Shown here: piece by piece, positions 21,241 to 32,365 of the stretch
How the letters are laid out: each line of letters begins with the position of its first letter
Position numbering within the stretch: the stretch's first letter is position 1
Source of the DNA: Apostichopus japonicus
Taxonomy: Eukaryota > Echinodermata > Holothuroidea > Aspidochirotida > Stichopodidae
DNA length: 64,000 nt
Reading direction: 5' to 3'
NCBI RefSeq assembly: GCF_037975245.1
Contig: NC_092577.1
Location: forward strand, 7,533,001 to 7,597,000
Notes under the pieces: generated by a model
The model's database searches: none
Seen by the model: the letters and a program-made list of their open reading frames with translations, nothing else
What the model was told of the DNA's origin: nothing
Position numbers and translations under genes: made by a program

Positions 21241-23570
21241 GATGGAAGTACCTGTGGTGAGAAACTTGGGTCAATTGAGGCAATTTTAGACCCCTTTAGG
21301 CCTCCCAGGAGCAGCGTAGGAAATTTGTTTACCACTGAGTGAAGAGGTTTGTTTACAAGTGACGAAAACTTCCGGCTCGGATAGCAAAAAATCTTCACTG
21401 TCATGGTACAGAAAATTGATGGTGCTATGAAAGGCCAACTTGTCAGGCTCTATCCGGTGATGGGTAGCGTTTAGCTAGTGAAAACTTCTATCTAGATTTA
21501 GAGACCACATTACTTTTGTGATTTAGTGTGTAAGTCAATGGGGCTTTTAATGGACGTATGCTACCATATGTACACTACTTGCGAAAGATCACGTGATGTG
21601 CATTATTTTTGTTTCTGCAGACGATGCAGATGATGAAAAACCGTCTTTTCATTCGTTGATCGGAATCGACCGACTCGAAGATGTGAAATTGAAGACAACA
21701 TTTAAATAGTAACAATTATGAGTTCTTACTTCACCATAATATAACAATAGTGGATATGATAGAAAATAGAAAGATAAAACGATATCAGAAAGAAACAAAA
21801 ACAATACGAAACATGCACTCTTGCACCTTCATCAGACGAATCAGGTGTTTTGAAAACATCTTTGTTTTATATTATTCACCCATTCAATGAATCATTAAGC
21901 ACTATACTGTCATGTATAATTATGTTATGTATGCATAGGACATTTAATTAGCTACAACAATAATTATATTAATAGGAAATGAACTTTGTTGACTTGAGTT
22001 TGGAATCTTATTTTACAATCCAGTCATTTCAGTGACGTGCTCATCAAATTCCAGCTTTAGATTGAACTGAACAGACCACTTTAAATTAAAATAGGGTAAG
22101 TCTCATTTGTTTTTTATTGTAAAATACCTCAAACATCACATATGAGATCACTTATATATTACATGAACCCTTATGGCAGGGAATGAATGGGTGTGTTCCC
22201 AAGCAGAGTCTAGGACTATACATACAAAGTGAAGCAATGACGTAACAAGTATGTTCATTTATTATAGAAGGAGAGGGGAATGGAAGTGGTTAATGATTAA
22301 TTTGAAATTATTATTTTCTCTTAAATTACATTTATTTTTTTCAATTATTTTGCTAACATCTTGTGTGTTGTTTCCTTGTTAATGTGGCGTTTTTCAGGAT
22401 TCTTACGCAATGTTCTTTAGAATAAAAAGACGTTCCTTGTGAAGATCAAATATTTGAATTTTCTTCCAAATAACTTAAATAGCATAACGTAAGATAAATT
22501 GCCTTTAAAGACAAAACAATATTAACCGTAGTTGAACATCCGATATTAGAGAAGCGTTATACGTGGTGGTCGTCATTGCAAAAAAAAAAAAAAACATAAA
22601 AACTCTTGATACAAATTGTTTTTAGCAAGAAAATAGCATAATATAAAATGAATAACTAGAAATATATTGCAAGTATGTACGTCAATAACAAATGATTGAA
22701 ATTCATGAAATCGACTAAGAGCGAAATAGTTTGATTCGTTCTCCGGTCGTAAGTAATTATTAATATTATAAATGATCTAGTCCTACCCCTACAACTCCTC
22801 ATTCTCAAATATACTTGAGTTCATTCAGACATATCAAATAAAAGGAGTGCTTGTATTAATTAATAACGACAGTACCACATTGTAAAATAAGTTTTTAGAC
22901 ATTTACTGTGAATGTGTAAGTCAATAACACTAGATTGAAACTCTTGAATAAACTGACATGGTCATTTGTCTTTCTTTGGTTGTAACTTATTTTGTAATAT
23001 TAATTGAGTATATCATTAACTTCTCCATTAACCTCCCCCACTCAATCTCCACCCCATCCACGTACACACACACACATGACCAATATGACAACTCTGGTCT
23101 ATTATATCTTATTACATTGTTGATTTGCGATCTTCTTAGATGCATTCTAACATCTCACACTGAGAGTAGCTTGACCATACTATGTCACATAAGGAAATGT
23201 ACAGCATTTAACTATTATCCAAAGTTCATTTTAGCAAACGGTCAATGCCACTAAAGAAATGTTGATTTTTATACTGTGCATTTTGTAGCAATGCATTGAA
23301 ATCTTCTGACGTCCTCACATTGACTTAAAGTTGACCGTTGAGTGACGGAACACTCAAAATCTCAATACAGGAGTTAAGTAGCTGATGTTAGACGTTTATA
23401 TCACGGAAGCTGGAAACCTAGGAATAGAGAAATAAAATAAATTATTGTAGGAGAGTATAGTAGGAGAGTGTTCGCGTCAGGGATTAACGTTGATACTGTC
23501 ATGTAATTCACATTTAAAGAAATTTGTACCAGAATGAGACAAACTTGTTCCAAGCTTTAAACCACTTTTT
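21241..23570. other. long non-coding stretch, nothing recognised
   Basis: AT-rich sequence with poly-A near 22580-22594 and a short CA run near 23064. No convincing splice pair with an open frame was found on either strand. Confidence 0.35.
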
Positions 23571-24003
23571 AAGTGGGGTCAGAGACAGGGTAAGTGAATA
23601 GGTAAGTGATGGGTTCAATGACAGGGTTAGTGAATAGGTAAGTGATGGGGGTCAGTGACAGGGTTAGTGAATATGTAAGTGATGGGGTCAGCGACAGGGT
23701 TAGTAAACAGGTGAGTGATGGGGTCACTGATAGGTTAAGTGGATAGGTAAGTGATAGGGTCAGCTACAGGGTTAGTAGATAGGCAAGCGATGGTGTCAGT
23801 GACAGAGTTAGTGATTAGGTGAGTGATGGGGTCAGTGACAGGGCTAGTGAAAAGGTAAGTGATGGGGTCAGCGGCAGGGTTAGTGAATATATATGTGATG
23901 GAGTCAGTCCCAGGGTTAGTGAATATGTAAGTGATGGGGTCAGTGACAGGGTTAGTGAATAGGTAAGTGATGGGGTCAGTGACAGGGTTAGTGAATAGGT
24001 AAG
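23571..24003. repeat. 36 bp minisatellite
   Basis: About 12 copies of a roughly 36 bp unit (GGGTTAGTGAATAGGTAAGT followed by GATGGGGTCAGTGACA). The unit is a multiple of three, so the - strand shows open frames of 97 and 137 codons with a 12-residue repeat (LTYSLTLSLTPS). I treat those as artefacts. It ends 160 bp before a candidate exon at 24164. Confidence 0.9.
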
Positions 24004-24163
24004 GAAAATGATAAAGGAGACCTGACAAAGTATCGTACTATTTTCTGGGTAACTAAAACATACTAATGAATATTGATTAAAACTATAAATTAATCGTAAC
24101 ATCAAATCAAGGCAAAGGCAAAGACACAAAACCATTAATCTTAGCCTTGTAAACTGAACATAC

Positions 24164-24211
24164 CACTCTAATGTAGTCTTCTTCAGTGAGATCAGTGTTG
24201 TCGATTTTGTG
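24164..24211 (-). CDS. discoidin (F5/8C) domain exon, second part
   Basis: A 48 bp exon, phase 0 at both ends. The acceptor is GTTTTATTGGTCCAG and the donor GTG/GTATGTTC. It encodes HKIDNTDLTEEDYIRV. Joined in frame to the exon at 24534-24592, it gives RLNLNSGTWQ, then HKIDN, then EEDYIRV. That is the layout of an F5/8C domain, where an RLN..G.W phrase is followed by a polar loop and a Q(W/Y)(L/I)QVDL strand. The DLG expected next would start the following exon, which was not found. Domain assignment is by pattern. Confidence 0.5.
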
Positions 24212-24533
24212 CTGGACCAATAAAACAAATTTAAAACTCAGATCAAGACAGCCGGGCGTAAAGGTACTTCTATCTTCATGCGATTACATTTCATCAGTAA
24301 CTAATATTTTCATTTACATTGGTGCGTTGATTTCAACCTAAAGTAGTTGCTTAAAATCTCTAAACATTAACGCAATATGATTCGGAAAGAAATCCACCAG
24401 GGAATTTCTGACAGAAATTTGACACAGTGGAAATAATGATGTAATGTTCTTTTAAAAAATGATGAAAATAATTCATGAATCATAAAGTAAGTCACATTAT
24501 TGATATTTTGTTATTATGTAAACTGATCCATAC

Positions 24534-24592
24534 CTGCCATGTACCAGAGTTGAGATTCAAACGATACCAAACTTCTGATGGATACCATAAAA
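24534..24592 (-). CDS. discoidin (F5/8C) domain exon, first part
   Basis: A 59 bp exon with acceptor CTCTTTTCAG and donor CAG/GTATGG. It starts two bases into a codon and ends in phase 0, encoding LWYPSEVWYRLNLNSGTWQ. Only this frame is open. It has the same length and phase as the exon at 56104-56162: about 32 of 59 bases and 8 of 19 residues agree (Y, RLNL, G, WQ), so the two are paralogous exons. RLNL.(S/T)G.WQ is the F5/8C core phrase. A LINE is inserted 185 bp upstream on the - strand, in the intron. Confidence 0.55.
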
Positions 24593-24777
24593 CTGAAAAG
24601 AGATGGAAATGTCTTAAATTTAGTAGAATGACTTATTACCTAAGGACCATCGTTTAGATCTTCAGTACAAAACTTTAGTCGTACAATTACAAGTGACGTC
24701 ATACAAAGTATCTGACGGCATACAAAGCACAATGACGTCACACCTGCCTGTCATGATTTACTAAACCTTAAACAATA

Positions 24778-26946
24778 TCACAATTTATCACTTTACTGAA
24801 TACCGATTACAAAATTGTTGCTAAGGCACTTGCGTCACGATTAAAACTCGTTATTCCTAAAGTAATCGGTCCTCAGCAAAGCGGTTTCGTTAAAGGAAAA
24901 TTCATTGGCGAAAATATTAGATTTGTTTTAGATCTAATTAATTATACTTCTGAGCTAAATGTACCAGGTTTTCTTTTTATGATTGACTTTGAGAAAGCCT
25001 TTGACAGACTGGAGTGGAACTTTATCCACTCTACTCTCACTTTCTTTAATTTCGGAAATAGCTTTATAAAGTGGATTCATGTTCTTTATAACAACAGCAA
25101 TGTTTGTGTGTGTAACAACGGTTACACTACAGGCTTCTTTTCAATTAATAGAGGTGTTAGGCAAGGCTGCCCCTTAAGCCCTTACATTTTTATTCTGTGT
25201 GCAGAAATTCTAGCATTAAAAATTAATTGTAATAATATCATAAGGGGTATTAAAATTGCCGGTAGGGAAACAAGGTTGCTTCAATACGCGGATGACACTG
25301 TCTTTTTCATTGATCATAACAGACAGTCTCTTAGGGAAATTCTTCGTGTTCTTAATAACTTCAAGCTCTCGTCTGGTCTTGCCGTGAATTTGAGCAAGTC
25401 TTATTTCTTTCCGTTGGGCCCTTTTATTCACCATAGTCCAGTGTTTACTAATGATTTCGGTATTAAACTTACTCAAGGTCCAGTACATTTCTTAGGCATT
25501 GTCTTTACTAATAATGGCGACGATCTATTTCGGTTGAATTTCATTCCTAAATTATCCAGATTAAAATCTTGTTTACGTATTTGGTCTACTAGAGACTTAA
25601 CCCCAGTGGGAAGGAATACTATTGTTAAAAGCCTCGCACTTTCTCAGCTAGTGTATCTGTTTTTAATACTTCCAAATCCGCCAAATAGCTTTATTAAAGA
25701 AGTTGAACACATCATCTTTGATTTTGTCTGGCATGGCAATCCAGACAAGGTTAAACGTTCATCGATGATAAATTGTTTAGGTGAGGGGGGTTTAAAAGTG
25801 CCTCACACTGAGAGTTTTGTTCAAAGTTTGAAGTGTACCTGGATTCGCCGTTATACAAATGATATGGATGGATCGTGGAAAATTTTCTTTGATCTCTACT
25901 TATTATCTTTTGGTAAAACACTATTTTTTAAATGCAACTGTAAGAAATCTGATGTCAAAAACATTTCTAATGGTTTTATTAAGCAAATTTGTGAGGCATG
26001 GTGTGACATCACTTATATGCCACCCACTGACTCTTTCGGTGATCAATATTTGTGGAATAACTCTCTCTTACGCATTAATGGCAATGTTGTTTTTAACATT
26101 TTTTTGTATAGAAAAGGCATTTTGTTTGTGGGCGATCTCTTCGACGAGAACGGAGCTCCTCTGTCTTTTAAAGCTTTTGAAAATAAATACCAGCTGCGTG
26201 CTTTCCCGTTTACAACTTATTGGGGCTTAATAAATGCCATTCCAATTGAATGGAGGAGGTCTGGCTGTCGTAAAGTAAATTTTTCTAATCCATCTTCTAC
26301 ATTGTTTGACAGGTGTATTCATTCTTATTCAGCCTCGCAATTCTGTTACCCACTCTATCTCAAAAAAATCTCTAGGCCGCCTACCGCCATTCAAAAGTGG
26401 CAAAATACTTTTGTCGACATTACCGAGCACGACTGGCGTCGCATTTTTAGTATTCCTTGGAGCACTCTTTCTGAGGCAAAGCTTCAATTCTTCCAGTTTA
26501 GATGTCTGCACAGGATTTTAGGTACTAATAGACTTTTGTTTTTGATGGGGAAGTCAGAATCTCCACTGTGCTCCTTTTGCAAAATTAACGAAGAGTCAAT
26601 CGAGCACCTCTTCTGGGATTGCTACGTGACGGCAAATTTTATCCTTAATGCCGAAATGCGTTTCTTAAATAAACAATTCTTTTTCTCCAAACAAGATATC
26701 TTTTTTGGTTTTGGCAACGTTTACTGTCACCCTTACAACTTCTTAATTATCCACCTGAAGTATTATATTTTCGTATGCAAGACAAGCAAAACCGAGCCAA
26801 ATATCGATGATTTCTTTTATAAATTTAAATTTGCTTTGAGCATCGAAAGTTTAAATTATTTTAAGCGAAAGCAGCCACGGAAAAATAAAGTGAATTTCCC
26901 GGAGCTTAGAAATGTCTTTTCATATTGTCCAAACCTGTTTACGTAG
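24778..26946 (+). CDS. LINE ORF2 reverse transcriptase, 5'-truncated but otherwise open
   Basis: The frame is open from the insertion point to a TAG at 26944-26946; the first ATG is at 24979 (655 codons). Upstream of that ATG the frame still encodes LLNTDYKIVAKALASRL and QQSGFVKGKFIGENIRF, the fingers of the reverse transcriptase. Counting from the ATG: IDFEKAFD at 2-9, RQGCPLSP at 61-68, catalytic YADD at 103-106. A C-terminal CSFC...H....C zinc-knuckle-like motif lies near 531-549. The order and wording match L1/Tx1-type ORF2. The apurinic endonuclease and ORF1 are lost, so the copy cannot be autonomous. It has no host function. Confidence 0.92.
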   Translation, partial: SQFITLLNTDYKIVAKALASRLKLVIPKVIGPQQSGFVKGKFIGENIRFVLDLINYTSELNVPGFLFMIDFEKAFDRLEWNFIHSTLTFFNFGNSFIKWIHVLYNNSNVCVCNNGYTTGFFSINRGVRQGCPLSPYIFILCAEILALKINCNNIIRGIKIAGRETRLLQYADDTVFFIDHNRQSLREILRVLNNFKLSSGLAVNLSKSYFFPLGPFIHHSPVFTNDFGIKLTQGPVHFLGIVFTNNGDDLFRLNFIPKLSRLKSCLRIWSTRDLTPVGRNTIVKSLALSQLVYLFLILPNPPNSFIKEVEHIIFDFVWHGNPDKVKRSSMINCLGEGGLKVPHTESFVQSLKCTWIRRYTNDMDGSWKIFFDLYLLSFGKTLFFKCNCKKSDVKNISNGFIKQICEAWCDITYMPPTDSFGDQYLWNNSLLRINGNVVFNIFLYRKGILFVGDLFDENGAPLSFKAFENKYQLRAFPFTTYWGLINAIPIEWRRSGCRKVNFSNPSSTLFDRCIHSYSASQFCYPLYLKKISRPPTAIQKWQNTFVDITEHDWRRIFSIPWSTLSEAKLQFFQFRCLHRILGTNRLLFLMGKSESPLCSFCKINEESIEHLFWDCYVTANFILNAEMRFLNKQFFFSKQDIFFGFGNVYCHPYNFLIIHLKYYIFVCKTSKTEPNIDDFFYKFKFALSIESLNYFKRKQPRKNKVNFPELRNVFSYCPNLFT

Positions 26947-27130
26947 CAATCTCTTATTTAGCTGTGTGTAGGGCAAATGGTTTCTTTTGCTGTCTACTTA
27001 CATTAACTGATACTTACTGCAGTTGCTTGAATATGTAACAGACCATACCATTGTTGTTTATGCAATGTATAATTTTTTTGTGTACCATTTTAAGTGATCG
27101 TGAATACATATGGAGGAGAAAAAAAAAAAA
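24778..27130 (+). mobile_element. 5'-truncated LINE (L1/Tx1-like) with 15 bp target duplication
   Basis: An exact 15 bp direct repeat, AAACCTTAAACAATA, occurs at 24763-24777 and 27131-27145. Between them lie the 3' two-thirds of a LINE ORF2, a 3' UTR of about 170 bp and an A-run (about 27119-27130). This is the hallmark of target-primed reverse transcription with 5' truncation. The body begins in the middle of the phrase that usually reads P(I)(S/T)LLN.DYK. The long intact frame implies a recent insertion. It lies in an intron of the - strand discoidin gene, in opposite orientation. Confidence 0.9.
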
Positions 27131-27145
27131 AAACCTTAAACAATA

Positions 27146-27632
27146 GATACCAAAACCATCGTTATATATATACAGTAATAAATTATTTCAAGTATTTAAT
27201 TCCGTGTAGATTTCTTAAAGGGTGTTAAATATTTAGAAGGATGCTAGTCATTGTTAATGCAAATAATGCATTACAAATGTAACACAACACGTGTGTTACG
27301 TGTCAATGTAACATGTATTTTAACACTAAGCCTGTTGTAATTATAAGATTTATATGCAGATAAAGTTTTATTTTCACGATTTCATCAATTACCTTCAACA
27401 TTATTTTCATTTAGTGACGTCAATGTTGCACGACGATGAAATCCGACGGGTAACAACGAATAGTTAAATCTGTGGAGAAAAAAAAAATTGAAAATAGAAC
27501 AATGATTTCACTTTGAAATTCCTGCGATTACCAACAACTACTGCCATTGAATCCAGGGTCTTCAGTACAGGTTTGTACCAGGGCCTCATATGCACGAACA
27601 TTTACAAGATGATACATCATCCCAGTGAGTAG
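27146..27632. other. intronic or intergenic, nothing firm
   Basis: On the - strand 27605-27530 reads as a short cysteine-containing phrase (EALVQTCTEDPGFNGSSCW) followed by a stop. It has no good acceptor and sits beside transposon ends, so it is not called an exon. Confidence 0.25.
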
Positions 27633-27640
27633 GTCCTGAC

Positions 27641-28078
27641 CATGGACGTAGGAACCTAATTTGAATGGGGGGTGGGGAGGGATGGGGTTGTAACGATTTA
27701 CCTGAAAATGTAATCAATATGGTAGGGCGTACTGGTGAAGCCCCACTTTTGAAATTCGAATTCGTTATAAGGAATTTTTCATAACATCGTCTTGGACAGA
27801 GAAGAAAAGCATGGAATTCGAACTGTGTCGAAACTCCTCAACATTAATGTCACGTTATAATCAGGCAAGCTTAGAACGTTAGTCTAAGTAACAGAGGCTG
27901 AGTTTTGTACGGAAACAATAATTCTCATCAAAATTATTATTGCAGTTTAGTATTTTTTTTTGGCAGTGCTTGAAACAATATCAGCATATTGTCTGAATTC
28001 CAGTAAAATGTCTTCTTGTTTTTCTTGAGGGGGAGGGGAGGGGGGTACAGTCCCCTCTCCCCGGCTTCTTCGTCTATG
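27641..28078. mobile_element. hAT-like element with decayed target duplication
   Basis: Ends: CATGGACGTAGGAACC, and the reverse complement of the right end is CATAGACGAAGAAGCC. The flanking octamers GTCCTGAC (27633-27640) and ATCCTGTC (28079-28086) match at six of eight. The interior is G-rich near both ends, like its neighbours. It is older than the elements that follow, judging from the imperfect duplication. Confidence 0.6.
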
Positions 28079-28212
28079 ATCCTGTCGGTAACTTACCCCT
28101 CAAAAGGAGTATGATAGAGGACTGGGGTATGACCTACCGGAAGTGATGTCATCGCTACCAAAACTAACGAGAGGAGGCGCATATGGAGTAGGTATAACAT
28201 TCGTCGTATTCG

Positions 28213-29293
28213 CAGGCGCGGCGGAACGGAAAAATTATTGGGGGGGCTAATGTGTGGACACTTATAAGCGGAGCGCCACCATCAGTTGGCGCGGAGCGTA
28301 CAAGAAAATTTTGGGTTTTTCAAACCCCCAGATGGCCGGAAACGGCACTTCCCGAGTGTTTTATGCTTCGAATACCTACCCCTAGAATATGGGTCTTAAG
28401 CCTGCAATTTCTCAGATTGCACGAAAGTCTGTAAAAACATTGTAATTTGTATAATCGATTGTGTTTTAAGAGAGTAGCTATTACTCGAAGTGTACTCGCA
28501 AAGACCGTTTTTGAGTGTAGTAAGGGCAGTGGCGGAGCTAGGGTATTGGTCAGGGGGGGGGGCAAGAATAGTCTGTAGGGGCGCTTTCGACACTATCTAA
28601 GCGGAGCGCCACCACAGGTTGGCGCGGAGCGGTCAGAAAATTTTTGAGTAAAGACACTCCCTAGATTGCAGGAAATCACCCTTTCGGGCCTTACTAATTT
28701 GCAGATAAACGGAGAATAAATAGGTGTCGTCGCCATTTTGTCGGAAAATTACACCAACAGAATATGACAAATGTCAATAGGTATACTAGAGCGCAATAAA
28801 ATAGTCAATAATCGCGAATAAGTAAAAAAGTAGTGAAAAGCTGAAAAGGGCGCCAGCAGTCCATTTGAGTCCGTCAAGGGGGGGGGGGGCATCCGCCCCT
28901 GACTGTATATATGGACGCTCCGCCACTAAGTAAGGGGATGTTGGAGAACTGGCTGAAATGAGGCAAGTCATTGGCCTAAGACAAAGTTGTGTTACGCTTA
29001 CCGGTACTCACACTAACTTCTTCCCCTTTTCACGGGGCGTGAAGACGCGGTTGGGGTGACAATGTGGTCTATAGCCAGGGGACGGGCCGAGGGTCCCCCA
29101 GCAATTACTAAAATTATTACACCTATATAGTATACGTGTGCATCGGACAGATCGACAAGTATGCATTGAAAAATGGGCATATGCACTTTTCGGAACCTTG
29201 GTAAATATTGGGGGGGCTTATCATGCATTTGCCCCCTCAACTTTTTCATTGGGGGGCTGAGCCCCCCCAAGCCCCCCGGTTCCGCCGCCACTG
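28213..29293. mobile_element. hAT element (outer), interrupted by a second hAT element
   Basis: A perfect 8 bp target duplication, CGTATTCG, lies at 28205-28212 and 29294-29301. Ends: CAGGCGCGGCGGAACGG, and the reverse complement of the right end is CAGTGGCGGCGGAACCGGGG. Without the nested element it is about 670 bp. Bases 28260-28310 (AAGCGGAGCGCCACCA, then GTTGGCGCGGAGCG) recur at about 28600-28630 inside the inner element, so the two belong to related subfamilies. No transposase is encoded. Confidence 0.88.
28527..28928. mobile_element. hAT element (inner), 402 bp, nested in the outer element
   Basis: A perfect 8 bp target duplication, AGTAAGGG, lies at 28519-28526 and 28929-28936. Ends: CAGTGGCGGAGCTAGGG, and the reverse complement of the right end is TAGTGGCGGAGCGTCC. 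It inserted into the outer element, so it is the younger event. Non-autonomous. Confidence 0.9.
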
Positions 29294-29301
29294 CGTATTC
29301 G

Positions 29302-29570
29302 TATACATTACAAATGCCCCGAAGTCCATAAATAATGTAATCAGCAATTTTGACATAAATACGTCAGTGAATTGCAATCTGACATTGCACATCTTGTAAA
29401 ACCTTTTTGTCGTTCCAAAAGACAGGAGTCATACAGTGTCCTTCTTGAACAAAATGATTTTGGATAAAAAGTTATCTACTAGTGGATTTGTGTTGTCCTG
29501 TCCTTGTACTCACTTCCACGGGTGCTTTTATTAATGATGAACTAAGAAAGCTTACTCGAAGAACCACTTG
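29302..29570. other. spacer between transposon and minisatellite
   Basis: Nothing recognised in this short stretch. Confidence 0.3.
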
Positions 29571-29571
29571 A

Positions 29572-30005
29572 AATTAGATACATTTATCTACGGCAATTCT
29601 TTATCCACTACTCCATGTTACAACGGTTTACATACATTTATCTACGTCATTTCTTTATCTACTACTCCATGTTACACCGGTCTACATACATTTATCTACG
29701 GTATTTTTTATCTACTACTCAATGTTACACCGGTCTACATACATTTATCTGCGGTATATTTTATCTACTACTCCATGTTACACCGGTCTACATACATTTA
29801 TCTACGGTATTTTTTATCTACTACTCCATGTTACACTGGTCTACATACATTTATCTACGTCATTTCTTTATCTACTACTCCATGTTACACCGGTCTACAT
29901 ACATTTATCTACGTCATTTCTTTATCTACTACTCCATGTTACACCGTTCTACATACATTTATGTACGGCATTTCTTTATCCACTACTCCATGTTACACTC
30001 GTCCA
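29572..30005. repeat. minisatellite of about 54 bp, eight units
   Basis: Eight units of 51-55 bp (CTACATACATTTATCTACG, then TCATTTCTTTATCTACTACT, then CCATGTTACACCGGT). Two subtypes differ by CATTTCT versus GTATTTT. The overlapping open frames on the + strand come from the repeat. Confidence 0.9.
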
Positions 30006-30371
30006 CTCAGTCTTTATTTAGCCTCAAGAGAAACACTCCAAGAGAGTTCCCTTCGACAGACTTAACGGGGCCTGGGTGATCTTACCTTATAAGTGTTTAG
30101 TGTATACGTGTTTGGTTAGATAAGCCAGTGATAATAAATAGGTTTACTATATTATATGCTAGCAAATATTAAAGGTCAATTGTGACGATTTGGTTAGACC
30201 GTGTCACGATCGTGTCTTTGATTTTGGTTGTATAACAGTGAATGGAACAGAGGGCAGCACAGCTAAATAGCACGTCAAAATGTGACGTCATGTTAATCAT
30301 GATTCATGGCTAGGTAGTACGCTAACGATTCACACTAATACTTAATTAAGAGTGTGAGTGACGGGTGCACA

Positions 30372-30803
30372 GCATGGATTGTTGTTTAATAGACTGTTGC
30401 CGATGGCCTCTGACATGTAGAAAGATATGTACTTTTACAAACAACATGGTATGTTGCTTAATAGACTGTTGTCGATGGTCTCTGACATGTAGAAAGATAT
30501 GTACTTTTACAAACAACATGGTATGTTGCTTAATAGACTGTTGTCGATGGCCTCTGACATGTAGAAAGATATGTTCTTTTACAAACAACATGGTATGTTG
30601 CTTAATAGACTGTTGTCGATGGCCTCTGACATGTAGAAAGATATGTACTTTCACAAACAACATGGTATGTTGCTTAATAGACTGTTGTCGATGGCCTCTG
30701 ACATGTAGAAAGATATGTACTTTCACAAACAACATGGTATGTTGCTTAATAGACTGTTGTCGATGGCCTCTGACATGTAGAAAGATATGTACTTTTAAAA
30801 ATA
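30372..30803. repeat. 72 bp minisatellite, six highly similar units
   Basis: Six units of 72 bp (24 codons) run almost unchanged. Both strands stay open throughout: + strand 171 codons with a cysteine-rich repeat (CCLIDCCRWPLTCRKIC), - strand 174 codons. Because both strands are equally open, the unit length divides by three and no promoter or splice signal is evident, I read this as a minisatellite. The units are so uniform that the array must be recently homogenised. Confidence 0.9.
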
Positions 30804-31437
30804 ACTGTATTAATGTTTGCGTGTCTTTCGTCTTCTTCTTTTTGGTGATGATTTGGTGTTTTTGTAGCAAGAAGAAATAAAAGTGTTTTTATTTTCTCTT
30901 TGGAAATCCGAAAACTTGCCATGTCTCGTACAAAACGTCCCAAACAAGGTCGGTGATATAATGTTTTTGCGAAACACATTATTCCTCTATAGTATTCGCT
31001 TAACTTGGTCAAGATCTAGAAAATAGTTACTTCGAAAATATAAAAAAATTGCATTTTTTTTACACCAAACATACATACATGGATGAACTTACCAGTTTCT
31101 TATTTTTATTAGGCCTATGTCTTTTCAATAAATTTAAAATGTCTCCAAATTACCATTGATCAGTGTTCATATTTTTAAAATCGTCGTTTTTGCATTGCTA
31201 TAATATGAACTTGACTTTATACATTAGTACCGAGTCTGTTTCATTAGGCTCCATTGTAATCCACAATAAACTTATTATCGGAGAGACCGCGCTTTTGTAT
31301 TTTTTGAAAGCTCTTTTTCGCGCTAAAGCAGTATACAATGACATATAATGTTGATTACCATAAAAATAAATTATTTGGAAATCAAAGAGAGTAATTCTTT
31401 ATGTTCGTGTGTTGCCCCCCCCCCCCGCCCCACTTAC
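30804..31437. other. intergenic, nothing recognised
   Basis: A possible - strand donor at 31088-31093 (CTG/GTAAGTTC) has no convincing exon behind it. A poly-C run is at 31415-31430. Confidence 0.3.
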
Positions 31438-31485
31438 CGCCGTCATCTTTGTCAGTAATGAATTCAAATCATTCTGATTCACTTC
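31438..31485 (-). CDS. candidate 48 bp exon, unrecognised
   Basis: The acceptor is TATACAAGATTTCAG and the donor GCG/GTAAGTGGG (strong). Phase is 0 at both ends and only one frame is open: EVNQNDLNSLLTKMTA. The composition is polar, as in a linker or cytoplasmic tail. It is phase compatible with the candidate exon at 33633-33671 (phase 0 reading). No family is recognised. Confidence 0.35.
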
Positions 31486-32198
31486 CTGAAATCTTGTATA
31501 CATCTGTATTTTGAGATTTTTAAAATCGTGTCATTCTGACTATTATGTAATACTTACACACTACGAAACCTAATAATGGTTAAATTTACAACCAGTTGGT
31601 TGTTCCTTAAATAGCAAGTTCCGAAGCTTTTAGTCCGATACAGGTAGATCTGTGTCCCATAATGTTAATTCTTCTGCATTATTGTGCAAACTCTTACACT
31701 TTTTGTCTAATTTTAAAGTCTATTTTTATACCACGGTCAAGTGTATTATTGTACGCTTACGTTACATTAGTTTTTGAAAATAAACATATTTTCACATATC
31801 CGTTAGTGCGTCAATCACCTCCTCGGTTCATGAAACAAATCTGTTAATTAAGCTTAAATTTTGTCATCTAAAAGCCTTTCACTTTGTAAAGAAAAAGAGT
31901 TTAACACAGCATCATTTCAAAATCCACTGATTTACTATATAAGTTCTTCGTTTTTGCACAGTGTTGGCTGTAATAAACACCTGAGGAAATAGCTTTATCG
32001 TTAGTTCTAAAAGTATCGTTAAACCTTATTTACAACTAATGAAGGTCTATTGGACAAAACAATGTTCCTGTCCACAATTAATCCTACGCTATTTGGGGTG
32101 AGAATAACATTTCAAAAAGTAACAATTTCTGTCCAGTATGTATCCTGTAGTTTATGACTTACTGTTTATAAAGTAATTTAGTAAACAAGTGTACTTAC
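31486..32198. other. probable intron, nothing recognised
   Basis: AT-rich sequence between candidate - strand exons. Confidence 0.3.
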
Positions 32199-32238
32199 AT
32201 AAGAAGGAGGTCAACGGGACATTGGTTTGATGACCCTT
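32199..32238 (-). CDS. candidate exon, duplicated at 33633
   Basis: A 40 bp segment between CACTATAG and the strong donor TAT/GTAAGTACAC. Two frames are open; the one starting two bases into a codon (phase compatible with the exon ending at 32366) gives GSSNQCPVDLLL. Bases around TGTCCCGTTGACCTC and the donor GTAAGTACAC/GTGAGTACAC are repeated at 33633-33671, but with a 4 bp length difference. Either this is a duplicated exon with shifted phase, or a non-coding duplication. Confidence 0.22.
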
Positions 32239-32365
32239 CTATAGTGTCGCAAATTTATCAAGAAATATCCAAAGATAATCAAATAGGTACGAACTTCATC
32301 CAGGAAAGAAGAATTCAGAAGCGAAGACTATAAAGTATGCGGATAATATGACGTCAAACTGATAC

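Noticed and set aside
23735-24228. Two - strand open frames with a 12-residue repeat
   Set aside because: Product of the 36 bp minisatellite; the non-repeat extension lacks any motif.
29568-30880. Overlapping open frames of 99-174 codons
   Set aside because: They come from the 54 and 72 bp minisatellites; open on more than one frame or strand.
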